From positions 44,143,159-44,207,158 of the forward strand of contig NC_087064.1 in assembly GCF_963678635.1 (NCBI RefSeq): DNA of 64,000 nucleotides, given 5' to 3'. Below are positions 1 through 11,004 of the stretch, one piece after another. Under the pieces are notes generated by a model, which saw nothing but the letters and a program-made list of their open reading frames with translations, was not told where the DNA came from and did not search any database. Source of the stretch: Symsagittifera roscoffensis (taxonomy: Eukaryota > Xenacoelomorpha > Acoela > Convolutidae). The stretch's first letter is position 1. Each line of letters begins with the position of its first letter. The position numbers and the translations under genes were made by a program.

Positions 1-243
1 TGAAGTAACAGTGCCAAGAGAGATCGACTTGGTAAATGACATGGATCAGGATTTGATCGACGATCGCTCCGAACCAGAAGTAGAGTTCGAACCAGAGGTG
101 GAGCAGACTCATGAGCAAGAATGAGAGGTGGAGGTGGAGCAGACTCATGAGAACTTGCGAGTGCTCGAATGGCTCCACGATCTGCCAGCAGATCCTAAAG
201 AGACAATCTTGACGATTCAGGATGTCGATAAAGACGACATCAA
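1..243 (+). pseudogene. pol C-terminal acidic tail, fragment of a further element copy
   Basis: This stretch matches 7,258-7,500 of copy A almost base for base. It encodes the acidic tail that follows the integrase, with the same in-frame stop after an EQTHEQE string. At about 243/244 it passes directly into gag sequence equivalent to 17,225 of copy B, with no LTR, macro or SGNH sequence between. It is therefore the remnant of another copy joined head-to-tail to copy A by deletion or ectopic recombination. The upstream part lies outside the window. Confidence 0.8.
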
Positions 244-1030
244 ATAACTTCACGCCGTGCCCAAGGAGGGACATGAGCAGGAAGGCGTTGTCCGCCTCGC
301 CGACCAGGCCAATGTCTGATCGCCGACCAGGCCGAGAGTCGATCAGACTCAATTGATTCGCAACACCGATCAATGCCTGGCAGAGAGCTTGGCACAGGCA
401 AACAAGGAGTCAGAGGAAAGAGAAGCTAGGATGACATGAGAGATCGAGCGATTGTTGAACGAACATGACAGAACCTATGCCCATACGATGACTATCCTGG
501 AAAAAAGGTTAAATGCCAAATCTGACCTGATGATGCGGAAGCTTGACGAGATCTTAAACGGAAGTAAACGGAAGGATCGTTCCAACCCAAGGGAACCCAA
601 GGGAACTCCAGTTGGTACAAACCTCGCGACGACATGGATAAGAGGAGGTCCTGTGCGAATTGTGGCTCGAAGGACCACCATGTTTCCGCATGTTCTGCTT
701 ACCAACAGAACATGAAGGCGATAGGCCACTTTCTCGACGATGTTGATGCGTCCGATGAGGACCACGAAGAGTACGTTAGAGGGCTCATTATGAAGTATGG
801 ACCGAGGTGCTTCTTCTGTAATTTGGAGGGACACTTCAAGTCGGACTGCACTCAATGTTGGGATGCAGTGGCGAACGCGAAACATCCCCGCCATGAAGAG
901 GCGCTTTTGGGCGTCAAAACCAGTCGAGCACGTCTGATGAACGAGGCTGAGTCTCGAAGAATAGAGACAACACCGAGCACTTTTACGACTAAGAAGGTGA
1001 AGACCATGCCTGACGAGATGGGTGGTAGCT
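244..1030 (+). pseudogene. gag: gag remnant of copy A (coil and two CCHC zinc knuckles)
   Basis: This is the nucleocapsid-type part of a retroelement Gag, which would bind the element RNA inside the particle. Two CX2CX4HX4C knuckles are visible: CANCGSKDHHVSAC at about 652-693 and CFFCNLEGHFKSDC at about 808-849. A charged coil-like stretch at 452-600 precedes them. Compared with copy B, two blocks are missing: the equivalents of 17,300-17,588 and 17,850-18,745, the latter holding the capsid domain. A stop in the 'gatgacatgagag' stretch near 430 and a frame change near 1,022 also break it. Confidence 0.8.
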
Positions 1031-1765
1031 TCGAGCTTGGAGGCAGAGTCGGCCGGCCCGCTCAAGGTGGATTATGGTTTGGCAGCAAGGACAGCGTTGC
1101 AGAATGTCCAACAGGAGCTAGCCACGAAGGAAGTTGAGCAATGGGTGAGGTCAGAACTGGACAGCACAGATCTTCGGGAAAAATTTGACATTTTGAGTAA
1201 ATCAACGAAAGAGAACACACAGGAACCCAGAAAGCAGGGACTAAATCTAAACGTCATATCGGGTAGAACTTTCGGCATGAGGAAAAAAGGGACAAAAATA
1301 ATGTCCATTATCTCAGTCGCAGGACACCAGGTGGTCAAGAACTTGAGTGAACCGTCCGAGAATACGCTGGTTTACCTGGACATTTATGCAGACTACCTGA
1401 GGGAGAAGGATCCCAAGCTGGACTCCAGGGCAGTGCGAGCGCTGCTCACGACAGGAGGTCCGAGGCTGATGAGAGTGGATGGACATTACATCGAGGTCCA
1501 TGGCCCATATCCGATTCTGATGAATGTGGACGGCATCAATATCTACACAAAAGCTCACGTAACTGATGCGAGTGATCAAGTAGGCCGGATATACATTGGC
1601 CAAGAAGAGCTGAAGGTGCGACGAATCGGACACAATGCCAAGCTTGAACAGGATGCGGTTCACATAGGTTGCGAAGCCGATCTGGCAGCCCATGTGCTAG
1701 ATGTGCAGGGCAGACAACTTTCAGTGAAAGGACTGTTAGACACGGGTGCAGTGGTCAGTGTCAGC
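1022..1765 (+). pseudogene. gag-pro junction and N-half of aspartic protease, copy A
   Basis: The frame changes near 1,022 and runs to 1,813. It encodes a charged linker, a conserved stretch (GHYIEVHGPYPILM and following) and then the retropepsin active-site loop GLLDTGAVVSV near 1,731-1,763. The DTG triad is the catalytic signature of retroviral-type aspartic proteases, which act as dimers on Gag-Pol. Right after the loop the domain is interrupted by the duplicated segment described next, so the protease cannot fold as such. The sequence is near-identical to 19,240-19,860 of copy B and corresponds to 63,700-63,992 of copy C. Confidence 0.75.
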
Positions 1766-2130
1766 GGTCTAGTTGTTCGAATTTTTGCGAGCGACCGACA
1801 GAAACAGAGTTAGCAGCGAATAAACCGGTCCTACCTGAGATAGAACATTTGAAGGCAAAGTATCAGACAAGGAACTAGATTCACTCAGGGCGATGCTAAG
1901 TCGGAACGCATAAGTTTTTTCGAAACATAAGGCCGACATAGGTTGCTGTAATTTTGTAGAACACGAAATTGAGATAGAAGAGGGCTCGGTACCTCATAGG
2001 GAAGGGGCGAGGAGAATGACCCCTCATAAGTCGGAAGCGTGCAGGAAGGAAATCGAGATGTTAGTGGAGTACGACATGATCGAGACGTCGAAGTCCCCGT
2101 GGGCTTGTGGCGTGGTCATGGCAAAGATCG
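1766..2130 (+). repeat. Duplicated pre-RT segment inserted inside the protease (copy A)
   Basis: The stretch starting with gtctagttgttcgaatt repeats sequence that also occurs at about 2,863-3,208. It covers the linker before RT (NKPVLPEIEHL) and the first RT residues (PWACGVVMA). At 2,128 the reading returns to the second half of the protease. The same insertion at the same point is present in copy B (19,862-20,225) and absent from copy C, so A and B descend from one ancestor carrying this lesion. Confidence 0.8.
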
Positions 2131-2831
2131 TCAAAACCTGGACTGATATGGGCTTTGACAGTTCGGATCTTATACCGACAAACATCAGACTGGCAGCTGC
2201 CAATCAGGGAGCAATCTATGTGACAGGACGGACCCCGATCATATCACTGCAGCTTGGAGGAAGACATCTTTGTATGAGCTTCCTGGTGGTAGAAAATTTG
2301 GACTAATCCGATCAATTCATCCTGGGAACGGACTTCGTACGCAACTTTGATGTCACGATCGACCTCAATGACGGGTTGATCAGGATCAAAGATCCGGAGA
2401 GGAAGTATGAAAAGAAACCTCATAATTAGAACCTAATTAACCAGGCTAAGGTACCGATTTTTCTGGATCGAAAAGTGAGATTGAAACCAAACCAAGCCGT
2501 GGTAGCGACGTTTAGGATGAGGAATCTAAATGAATTCAGTAATGACAGACATGTGTGTCTGGTACCAAATCCAAACAGTAAGGGCTCGGCTACTTTAGGA
2601 AGAAGTTTCTCACCCACTCAGAGCGGACTGTGCGTGAGTGTGTTGTTGAACACAGAAGCAACAACAGTGACAATACAGAGGGGAAAGAAACTTGGCTACG
2701 CATTGCCTCTGAACACAGACTTTCAGAGTGTGGAGAACTTGAAGAAGTTTGATGTAACTAAATGTCCCTTGCATGCGAACCAAGAATGTATACTGAAGAG
2801 AGTAATTGAATTGAAATCTTCTAGAAAATAG
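2131..2831 (+). pseudogene. C-half of protease and pro-RT linker, copy A
   Basis: The second half of the retropepsin domain (KTWTDMGF, AAANQGAIYVTGR) is followed near 2,320 by the second protease motif, here I-L-G-T-D-F (ILGRDF in copies B and C). A conserved connector follows in the open stretch 2,475-2,831, with strings such as GLCVSVLLNTEATTVTI and RGKKLGYALPL. Stops fall near 2,304 and 2,427. Function would be Gag-Pol maturation. The copy is inactive because of the inserted segment upstream and the stops. Confidence 0.7.
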
Positions 2832-2859
2832 TTTTCAATGAAGACGGAAACAAATGATG

Positions 2860-3690
2860 GATTGTCTAGTTGTTCGAATTTTCCCGAGAGACCGACAGAA
2901 ACAGAGTTAGCAGCGAATAAATAGGTCCTACCTGAGATGGAACATTTGGAGGGAAAGAATCAGACAAGGAACTAGATTCGCTCAGGGCGGTGCTAAGTCG
3001 GAACGCAGACGTTTTTTCGAAACATAAGGCCGACGTAGGTTGCTGTAATTTTGTAGAACTAGAATAGGGCTCAGTACCTCATAGGGAAGGGGCGAGGAGA
3101 ATGACCCCTCATAAGTCGGAAGCGTGCAGGAAGGAAATCGAGATGTTAGTGGAGTACGACATGATCGAGCCGTCGAAGTCCCCGTGGGCTTGTGGCGTGG
3201 TCATGGCTAAAAAGAAAGGGGGCAACTCAGGTTTTGTTGTGATTTCCGTTATCTGAACGCAGTGACTATAAAGGACGCATACCCGATTCCCCGCATCGAT
3301 GAGAGCCGATCCTAGCTGGGGGACGCGAAGTTCTTCACGACCTTAGATTTGGGTTCGGCGTTCTGGCAAGTGCCCCTTGAAAGCAAGATCGCGAGAAAAC
3401 GGGCTTCGCGTGCGAGCTGGGGTTGTTCCAGTGGAAGAGGATGCCGCTCGGATTGTGCAACGCGACGGCCACATTCCAGCGACTGATGGCCCAGGCACTC
3501 ACGAGTGGGACAAATAAATACGGGAATCTCATCATGTGTTACGTCGATGATGTCGTGATCGCAACGCCAACCTTAGAGGATCACATAGAGAGGTTGGATG
3601 AGGTGTTTACTTGAATGAAGCAGGCGGGTCTGAAGTAAATACCCTCAAAGTATGAGATCCTCAGAGACTCCATAAAGTATCTAGGCCGCC
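2860..3690 (+). pseudogene. pol: Reverse transcriptase remnant, copy A
   Basis: RT motifs are visible in order across several frames: the RYLNAVTIKDAYPIPR block, the TLDLGSAFWQVPL block with the motif A aspartate, the GLCNATATFQRLM motif B, and the catalytic MCYVDDVVIATP (YVDD) at about 3,537-3,572. These are diagnostic of Ty3/gypsy RT. Frameshifts near 3,230 and 3,380 and stops near 3,313, 3,613 and 3,637 inactivate it. The counterparts are 20,940-21,800 in copy B and 62,123-62,760 in copy C. Confidence 0.9.
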
Positions 3691-3692
3691 TG

Positions 3693-4223
3693 GTGGATAA
3701 GCCTAGAGTGAGACCAGATCCCGAAGCGGTCGAAGCGGTTTTGACCTGGAAGGCTCTCAAGACAGATACACAACTGATGAGCTTTTTGGGGTTTGCTAAC
3801 AATTATCGGGAGTTCGTCAAGGGATACGCCGACAAGATATACCCCATGCAACAGTTGATGAGAAATAAAGGCAAAAAGTTCACTTGGACTGATGAGGCAC
3901 AAATTTCATTTGAAAACATTAAACGTGAACTTTGCGAGGCACCAGTCCTCGGCATGCCAACGGAGAAGGGGATGTTCGTGTTAGACACGGATGCATCAGT
4001 AGTTACGATATCAGGCATACTTCACCAGGAGAGAGAGTGGAACGGGAGAACGGTTCTCCGTCCAATAGCCTACGGAAGTAAGGTTTTGAGCGATACCGAG
4101 ATGAAATATGGCGCACCAAAAGTGGAAATCTTCGCGGTGATCACTTTCAGGGAAAAAACAGGGCCTACTTGGGGAGTGCTCCTTTCAAGTTGCGTGTGGA
4201 TAACCGTGCCCTTGCCTGGCTGA
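3693..4223 (+). pseudogene. pol: RT thumb/connection and RNase H N-half, copy A
   Basis: A 176-residue open stretch holds the connection (SFLGFANNYREFVKGYADKI) and the start of RNase H. The metal-binding aspartate lies in LDTDASVV and the following glutamate in the GAPKVEIFAV string. RNase H removes the RNA template during cDNA synthesis. The frame breaks near 4,155 and continues in the overlapping frame from 4,169. Confidence 0.85.
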
Positions 4224-5731
4224 AAACCTATTCGATGGACCATAGTTATATTGGTCGTTGGATCGTTTGCCTGGATGGATACCACATGATCATAGAGCAC
4301 CGTACCCGTGAAAAGCATCAGAATGCTGATAGCCTCAGTAAAAAGACAGAATTCGATGAGCGCTTCGATGAGAAGCAGGCTAACCAAGCGGATATCAAAT
4401 ACGGGTTTTCATTCCTAGACAAGGAGACCTACGACAAACTTTCACTCATTAGATGGCTGGATAAGTCAGGGCACCCTTTACCAGGACACCCTGAGTTTCC
4501 AGTGGAAACGGCCGCTGAGATAAAGGTTTTAGTCAGGGGTGAACCCGTTCTGCTGGATCTGCTAGTCCGATCCAATCTGGTACAGCAGGAGCTTACCAGG
4601 TTGAGTATAAACAGCATAGCTCTGTTAAATAGGACGGTGAACGTGGCGCCGGACGTCATGGGGAAGCTCCGTGACTTGCTGGATAGGGAGGTCGATAAGC
4701 ATGATCGTGAATGGATGGAAACCATGCAGCGATTGACCGTCACTGAGAAAACGGAGAAGAGGCCAGTGATTATTCGCGGTCGCGATGTGGAACAGGGTTG
4801 CCGGTCTATAGTGAACCAGCTGATGACCTCAACGCCGAAGGATGTCTTGTTGAGGACTTCGTTCGCAGAACGTGGGAAATCTACCCCGTTCCAAGTCACT
4901 GAAGAAGTCAGGGTCAAGTCGAAATCCAGCTTCACGAGAAAAGTATATTTCACGGATACAAAAGAAGAGTACGAGCCGAGCTCAGATTGTTCTTCCGGGG
5001 ACGAGACAATGTCCGGGGAGTCAGGCACCTTCGGGACCGTGCAGGACGTTTTGTCCGGTGAGAGGTTGTTGAGACAACCAAGGGATAAAATGTTGTCCGG
5101 GGAGTTGGATTCAAAGCGATCAAGGGACAGAGTTTTGTCCGGGGCGTCGAGAAACATCACAGACAGATTGGAACATGGTGGTGTGGAATCATTCGGCTCA
5201 AGTGATGACTCGAGGCCTCAGTCCTGGGACAACACATCTGAGACCACTTCCAATTCTGATGTATCGGAGATTGCGATTCATTCCTTGTTGTTGGACTGGA
5301 AGCAGCGCAGGCTGGACAGAGAAATGCATCAGGATCCGGACAGAGACAGGTACACCTCCGATGAGGAGGGCACTGTGGTGGATAATGCCGCCGATGAGCT
5401 CGAGCTGATAGCAGTTTCGAAACGCCCAACCAGATTACTGCCACATGGTACAGTCGTCCGTACCAATCTGGAGCCATCTGTGCAGGAAGCAACGCCTTTG
5501 AAGAAGATATGGTGCGTCAAGCTGATAGACGATGCTCATGCTCTGGAGATAATGAGCGGGCAATTAAACATGATAAAGACGTATCTGAAAGCCAGATACC
5601 GGCTGTCGGACCTCCTAAGTGCTCAACAAAATGACAGAATGACGAGCAATCTGAAAATATGGATCGAGAATGGAGCACCTGACAAAGGAGATTTGGAAGA
5701 AGACAGCTATAAGATCTTGAAGCAGTTCTAA
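4169..5731 (+). pseudogene. pol: RNase H C-half, connector and LSGE-repeat linker, copy A
   Basis: This 520-residue open stretch begins with the RNase H C-half (FKLRVDNRALAWLK, KHQNADSLSKK). A helical connector follows, then a low-complexity acidic linker with repeated M/LSGE-like peptides at about 5,010-5,146, and then a conserved block leading to the integrase (WCVKLIDDAHAL and on). The same linker is in copies B and C, so it belongs to the family. At DNA level the repeats are copies of the 11-mer TGTCCGGGGAG found next to the 3' LTR. The frame stops at 5,729-5,731. Confidence 0.8.
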
Positions 5732-5734
5732 CTG

Positions 5735-6785
5735 AAAAGAAACGATTTGTTGTATCTGAACAAAGACGGAATCGTAGCCTGTAAACGTAAGAGTAGGACA
5801 AGGTCCTTTACAAGTACAATTCGGTAGTGTTACCACAGTTGTACCAGACTGAGTTGCTCTTTCGTTCACATGAACAGATGGGCCATCAAGGTTTGGACAA
5901 AGTGTACAACAGGATACAGAAACGATTCGAATGGCCTGGTTCGAAGAAGGCTTGTGAAAATTGGATCTCTCTATGCTTGTCGTGTCAACAGGCGAAAGAC
6001 CCCAGGAAACTAAGATTCCCTCTGCAGTCAATATAGTCATCGGGATACAATGAAGTAGTGCAGATTGATCACCAGAAGATATGTATGACAGCCACGGGCT
6101 ACAATCAGGTGCTAGTAATGATTGATCATTTTACGAAATATGCAGAGGCAGCACCCTGCATGACAGCATCAGCGGAAGAAACATGCAATCACTTGATATA
6201 TGTGTGGATAGCGAGGCACGGCTGCCCCATCACATTCCAATCGGACAATGGCAAAGCATTCGTGGGTGATCTCACGAAGGAGTTAATGAAAAAGTCGCAG
6301 GTAGCACAGGCCCACTCGACCACTTATCACCCGCAAACGAATGGCCTAGTCGAGAGGCAAAATCGCACGCTGGTATCCATGTTGAGAGTCTATTGCTCAC
6401 GCTACATGGATGACTGGGATATACACTTGCCGCAAGTGATGGGTGCTTACAACAGCACAGAGCATTGCACCACGGGAATAAGTCCGCATATGATGCTAAC
6501 GGGTCACGAAAAAGCGCTTCCGTTGACGTTTTCTACCCTGAATATGAAGGGAAGAGAACAGCACCAGAAACGTACGTGCGTGATGTCATTAGAACACAGC
6601 AGGACCTCAATGACTTATGCAGGAGGAACACGCAACAGGCGCAAATTAGACAAAAAAGGAGGATTGATAAAAGGACTGCCGATGCAAAAGCCTACTCAGT
6701 TGGCGGTTACGTCTGGGTATTCCAGGAAGTAGTTCCACCAAAAGGAACCAAAAAATTATTAAAAAAATGGCGGGCCCATTTCAAA
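5735..6785 (+). pseudogene. pol: Integrase remnant, copy A
   Basis: The H2C2 zinc-binding module is visible (SHEQMGHQGLDK, then CLSC) in 5,827-6,036. The catalytic core in 6,058-6,732 has VQIDH, FQSDNGKAF and NGLVERQNRTL, giving the D, D, E triad. Frameshifts near 5,790 and 6,520 and a stop at 6,034 disrupt it. A C-terminal KKWRAHF string near 6,763 replaces the GPF of the GPY/F module seen in copy C. This protein would insert the cDNA into the genome. Confidence 0.9.
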
Positions 6786-7612
6786 TAACAGAAGTGCACC
6801 AAGGAGGTCGGTTTTATCGAATGAACAAAGGAAGAGCAGCTCATTACGAAAACATCAAACCGAACAATGCCTCATCAGAGGACTGGTGCAACCCAGCGGA
6901 CATGCAAGAGGGAGACTATTTGATTGTGGGTCCTGCTTGTGAGGTGAATGAAAGATGTACTCGAGACAAAAACGACGGAAATGAGGTGGTGGATGATTGC
7001 GATCTACCACCGGACCTGGAGTTGACCGAGCAAATAGAGGTGGACGACGAAACTCTACCTTATGCCGAAGAGGACTGGGACTGCCCAGAACAAACTGAAG
7101 TTGACAAAGAAATACAACCTGACTTTCCTCTCACCATGGAGACACGCCAGAGCAAGAAAGGAAGGAGCAAGAAAAAGTACAACCCGTATGGCGAGGATTT
7201 CGTCATAGACATGATAGTTTTAAGTGATTTGATGGACTCGCTGGTAGGACTGGATGAAGTAACAGTGCCAAGAGAGATCGACTTGGTAAATGACATGGAT
7301 CAGGATTTGATCGACGATCGCTCCGAACCAGAAGTAGAGTTCGAAGCAGAGGTGGAGCAGACTCATGAGCAAGAATGAGAGGTGGAGGTGAAGCAGACTC
7401 ATGAGAACTTGCGAGTGCTCGAATGGCTCCACGATCTGCCGGCAGATCCTAAAGAGACAATCTTGACGATTCAGAATGTCGATAAAGACGGCATCAAATA
7501 AGTCAGCCATGACAACACCGAGTCCAGCTGGGTCGCCCCAGATGGCCCTCTACGCGTTCCGCAATCCAACCTCGGTCTGCTCGACTTTGGGAGATCGACG
7601 GGGACGGCGAGA
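6767..7612 (+). pseudogene. Pol acidic C-terminal tail, copy A
   Basis: The tail follows integrase and holds HQGGRFYRMNKGRAAHYENIK-type residues from the GPY/F-like module, then a long acidic, low-complexity region (203 residues open to 7,378). An extra in-frame stop follows EQTHEQE. An internal repeat of 'gaggtggagcagactcatgag' lies around 7,350-7,405 and is shared with fragment 1-243. The tail is conserved in copies B and C. About 110 bp of the joint with the macro module are deleted at 7,606-7,612. Confidence 0.75.
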
Positions 7613-8186
7613 ACGCTAAAAAACCACCTTTTGGACGAGTTTTTGAATCTTATTTTGACCTACCGAACCCTTATTTAAACAATATCATCATAACGGACAG
7701 CGATTTCATACTCACGGAACGTACATGCGCTATAGCGATAACCGCAGATGTAAGCTTCAAAACAGCACTAGCGGCTGACTTTGAAAATACAAGAATATCG
7801 AGTTTTTATGGAAACAGAGGCCTGGTGTGGGAGGGATGATAGCGCTGCCCCCTGTTGCATCACAGATACCAGATAAATATTTGTGTTTCCTGGTTACTAA
7901 GGCCACTGATAGGCAATACGTAAATCCAGAGAGCTTGGCATTAGCCTTGACTCGACTTATGGGTTTTCTGGTTGAGAGAGGAGTGACCTCTCTCTCGTTA
8001 CCAGTCTATGATCCCAATAGAGGAAAGCTACATCCAGGAGAGTTGTACGCCCTTGTACACGTGATATTTTCAGAAACTGACAGAGAGGTTTACTTACATA
8101 AAAAGTACTATCTGAGCATATGCGAGGAGTTGCATTCGGCGATAAGTGGTTTTTATTATGTTCACTTTATAGGAATTAGGACTAAG
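7613..8186 (+). pseudogene. Macro-domain-like module, copy A
   Basis: This is homologous to 26,992-27,665 (-) and 57,673-58,320 (-). Visible pieces are TDSDFI, AIAITADVSFKTALAADF and, after a frameshift near 7,780, YLCFLVTKATDR, LPVYDPNRGKLHP and ELYALVHVIFSETD. The pattern resembles TARG1/ALC1-type macro domains: a buried strand, helix ADFK-EYK, strand FLVTK, strand SLPV-loop-G and helix ELYALVHVIF. Macro domains bind or process ADP-ribose. The glycine-rich loops are altered here, so activity is uncertain. The module ends near 8,150, and at 8,186 the sequence jumps into the giant ORF because the spacer and SGNH core are deleted. Confidence 0.55.
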
Positions 8187-8829
8187 TTAGCCCCTGGCAA
8201 TGGAAACGGGTGCAGCTGCTCCCGTCGCTCCAAGCTCAGATGTGAGAGAGATGTTGGGGACTGCTCCTCCTCCCAGAACACAACCGTTGGAGAGCCGACT
8301 TGGGAGATCGGTTGATCAGAACCGGACTACCTCCCAGACCGTGTCTAGGAGGAATGACCCGCCCGCTACCGAAAACCCTGCTTCGACAACAGGACAAGCG
8401 ACGAGCGCCGTGCCGGCGGAGGGAGTTGAACCAGGCAGCGTGCTGCTTTGGAACCGTCCAGATCCCAGTGGTTGGGGACAATATAAGACGGACATGTCAG
8501 CGAGATTGAACATGAACACATTGACGTGTCGGGAGGATGCAAGGAAGATGATCGGCGATGAGGGTCCCACAGTGTCGCGATTATATCGAATACCGGGCGT
8601 GGATTGGCTGTTAGCGGAACAGGAACAGTTTAGCTCCGTGACTACGCTCAGGTACGTGGACCTTAATGGATTGCCTCAGGATAATACCTTTGGACCCTTG
8701 AATACCCGATCTCATACGGACGTCCGTCGGAGAGCCAGAGAACTGACACCATCTGCTCGAAAGGGCAAGTTTCTGGCAGAGAATAAGCCTAACAACAGGC
8801 ATCACAAGATGTACAGGCAGTTCGCTTAA
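8187..8829 (+). pseudogene. Giant ORF fragment downstream of SGNH domain, copy A
   Basis: The frame is open for 209 residues from 8,200. A proline/serine/threonine-rich linker comes first, then a conserved stretch (WGQYKTDMSARL, CREDARKMIGDEG, SRLYRIPGVDWLL). The latter matches residues about 215-300 of the 680-residue open segment of copy C at 53,800-55,842. The catalytic SGNH part that should precede it is missing. No known family is recognised for this stretch. The frame ends at a stop at 8,827-8,829 where copies B and C read on. Confidence 0.65.
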
Positions 8830-10330
8830 CCACCTGGTGAGGCGCCCGGTGAATATTCGAGAGACTATCCCCGAATGACCTCAGTGGAAGGAGACGACAA
8901 GAGATATGCGGAACTGAAGGTACCAGTCGGTGACAGCCTGTTTGCCGCCTATGATCCCGTGGATATGAATGCTGCCAAATAACTGATAGTGGCCAGTTCG
9001 GATTACCTCTACACGCCCCGTTCTCTCTTTTGGCCCAACGTGATTTGCTTGACGGCGCCTTAGTTGGTTTGGGGACAGCCAGTAGGCATGATGATAAGTG
9101 TGCGAAGGGTAGTCAGCATGGAGCCGCAGGTGATAGTAGTTGCAGGCTCGAAAGATCACCTACAAAGCAGAGGGTTTTTGTCCCGTCTGACGGATGGGTC
9201 GATCCCGAGCAATGACGTCATAGGAGAGGCGATGATTACATTGCTCTCAGCCATGGCTGATGTAGAATCATCAGTACAACGATGCTTCCACTCAGAATGT
9301 AGTGAAGGTCATCTTTGTGTTGTCACCGGGGTACGCCACATTGCCAGAACCCCTTCAGTTTGTGTACAATGGTCACACCGATAGCAAAGGGACGATTCAG
9401 CGTGATAACACCCGCGCCAAATAGAACGGTGGACCCCAACAACTACTACCCATCCCGATCCTAGCTTCCTGCCATTTGGCCTGACATTTCCAATACCATA
9501 AAGGGATTCAACGATTGTAGCACAACTCGGTTGGTGCTGGATGAAGTCCTGGGGTTGGAGCTGTCCAACTTGGCCAGATTGTTGAAATTGAGACCAGGGG
9601 TAGATGAAGATCACTTGATGGTACAACTTGTGGCCGATGATCTCTGGTTCAGACAAATGGATTACGCGGAAAATGAGCAGAGGAGGTCAGTTAGAAAAAA
9701 TATGACATCGGCAGAAGAGGATCTCATGGCATTGGCTTTGCGTACGAAGCCACACACCAACTCATGGTTGTACTTGTCACCGAGATTGTGTACCTTGGGA
9801 GAAGACGCGTTCGAGCATGCACCGGCAGTAATCAAAGAGATACACGCGTATCTGAAGAACTTGTTTAACGAGAGGGAGTTAGCCGGGGGTATGATGTTGC
9901 AATTGATGCAGGACGTGAACACGATACAAATTCCAAGCCGATACTTTGGCCTCGAGGGCACAATACGAGCGATCGGACGATATCTTGGGTGGAATGGGAG
10001 TGGGATGGACGCCATCCTTCTTGTCAACGTGCTACCCGAGGGCCTCCCGGAACCTGATCGCGAGCATTGTCAAGGATATCCGGAAACTGTCGATCGGCCT
10101 GATCTTAGCCTTGTATGTGAAATTTGGTCACGGGAATTTTGTGAAGGGACCTGCAAATTTTTTCAGCCAAGCTTTGGGAGACCTGAGATTGGACGGACTC
10201 CTCATCCTGATCGCTATAACGTATGGTCGATTGGGCGATCTGCTCGTGCTATTGCGCTACCCAGAACAACTTCAGGAAACGAGTCGTGAATTCAACGCGC
10301 AGTTGGAAACCGCCTCGCTCAAGAAGATGA
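8830..10330 (+). pseudogene. Giant ORF fragment with possible second SGNH-like fold, copy A
   Basis: In several frames this matches copy C residues about 330-680 and beyond. Readable strings are LIVASSDYLYTPRSLFW, VIVVAGSKDHLQSRGFL, VLDEVLGLELSNLARL and ALRTKPHTNSWLYLSP. Frames 9,531-10,289 and 9,946-10,335 overlap across a frameshift near 9,950. The strand-loop pattern with an AG-x-x-DH motif resembles block III of SGNH hydrolases. At about 10,330 the sequence jumps to the very 3' end of the giant ORF, deleting the equivalent of roughly 4.5 kb. Confidence 0.6.
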
Positions 10331-10578
10331 ATTGAAGGGAGAAAGAAGAGATGTTGAAGGATGATTTGGAGAGAAACGTGACGTTGTGCTTCCACAACAG
10401 CTTCTGCCGGAACAGAGAATCTAACGTTGATCGCCTACCTTGTTGTAAACAAAGAGTATAAGAGCAGAAGTGTTGGCGGATTGCTTCCAACAGCGTCAGG
10501 ATAGCCACCGACGTGTTGCAAGACACACAGACTGAAAGTGCAGAGTCAATGTTGCAGGAGGAGGAGATGGAACATTGA
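10331..10578 (+). pseudogene. C-terminal end of giant ORF, copy A
   Basis: This matches 35,455-35,713 and 44,361-44,619. It encodes the cysteine-rich end (NSFCRNRES, CCKQRVEEQKCW in the intact copies) and the acidic last residues, with stop at 10,576-10,578. It is joined directly to an internal part of the ORF by a deletion. Confidence 0.7.
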
Positions 10579-11003
10579 CAAATGGCCGAAGAACACGATG
10601 CAGGAAGAAACGAAATCAGAAGAATTTAGAAGTTTTAGAACTTCTAAGCGACGAAAAAAGAAGAAAAAAAGAAGTGACGAAAGAAAAGAAGTCAAAACTC
10701 AAAAAAACTGAAATGAGAAACAAAGCAACCAAGTTGTAATTGAAACTGAAAGAAAACATTTAGTTGAGTTTCGAAAGATTAAAAAATTTGTTGCATTTAT
10801 AATTTTACAATTTGATTTAAGTTAGTGGTTTTAGATGCATTTACTATTTAATTAGAAAGGCTTGAGTGAAAAGTATATTTAAATATTCTAGCCTGCATGA
10901 TTGTTTTTAATCAACTAGGACGACTGATCACTTTTTGGTGACATGGAAGACTTTGGTAATCTCTTGAAGAGGGAGATTATTTCATTTTTCTTTCTAACCA
11001 CTA
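10579..11003 (+). other. 3' UTR of copy A
   Basis: This non-coding, purine-rich then AT-rich stretch is collinear with 35,714-36,121. It contains a 9-bp-stem hairpin at 10,626-10,647 (TTAGAAGTT, loop TTAG, AACTTCTAA) that recurs after the giant ORF in the other copies. At about 11,003 collinearity with copy B stops, and the last 390 bp before the LTR are missing. Confidence 0.6.
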
Positions 11004-11004
11004 T

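Larger units (their letters stand above)
244..11003 (+). mobile_element. Copy A: internally deleted Ty3/gypsy element
   Basis: The order is gag, protease, RT, RNase H, LSGE linker, integrase, tail, macro-like module, pieces of the giant ORF and 3' UTR. It is a deletion derivative. Relative to copy B it lacks most of gag N-terminus and capsid, about 110 bp at the pol/macro joint, the SGNH catalytic region (junction near 8,186) and most of the giant ORF (junction near 10,330). Frameshifts and stops break every long frame. It shares with copy B an unusual duplication inside the protease. No 5' LTR is present, and the 3' end is followed by a possible diverged LTR. Confidence 0.85.

Noticed and set aside
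4429-5160. Opposite-strand frames of 200 or more residues across the pol linker (also 22,487-23,134)
   Set aside because: These are antisense shadows of the serine/acid-rich linker with no homology pattern of their own. The sense strand carries the conserved pol reading.
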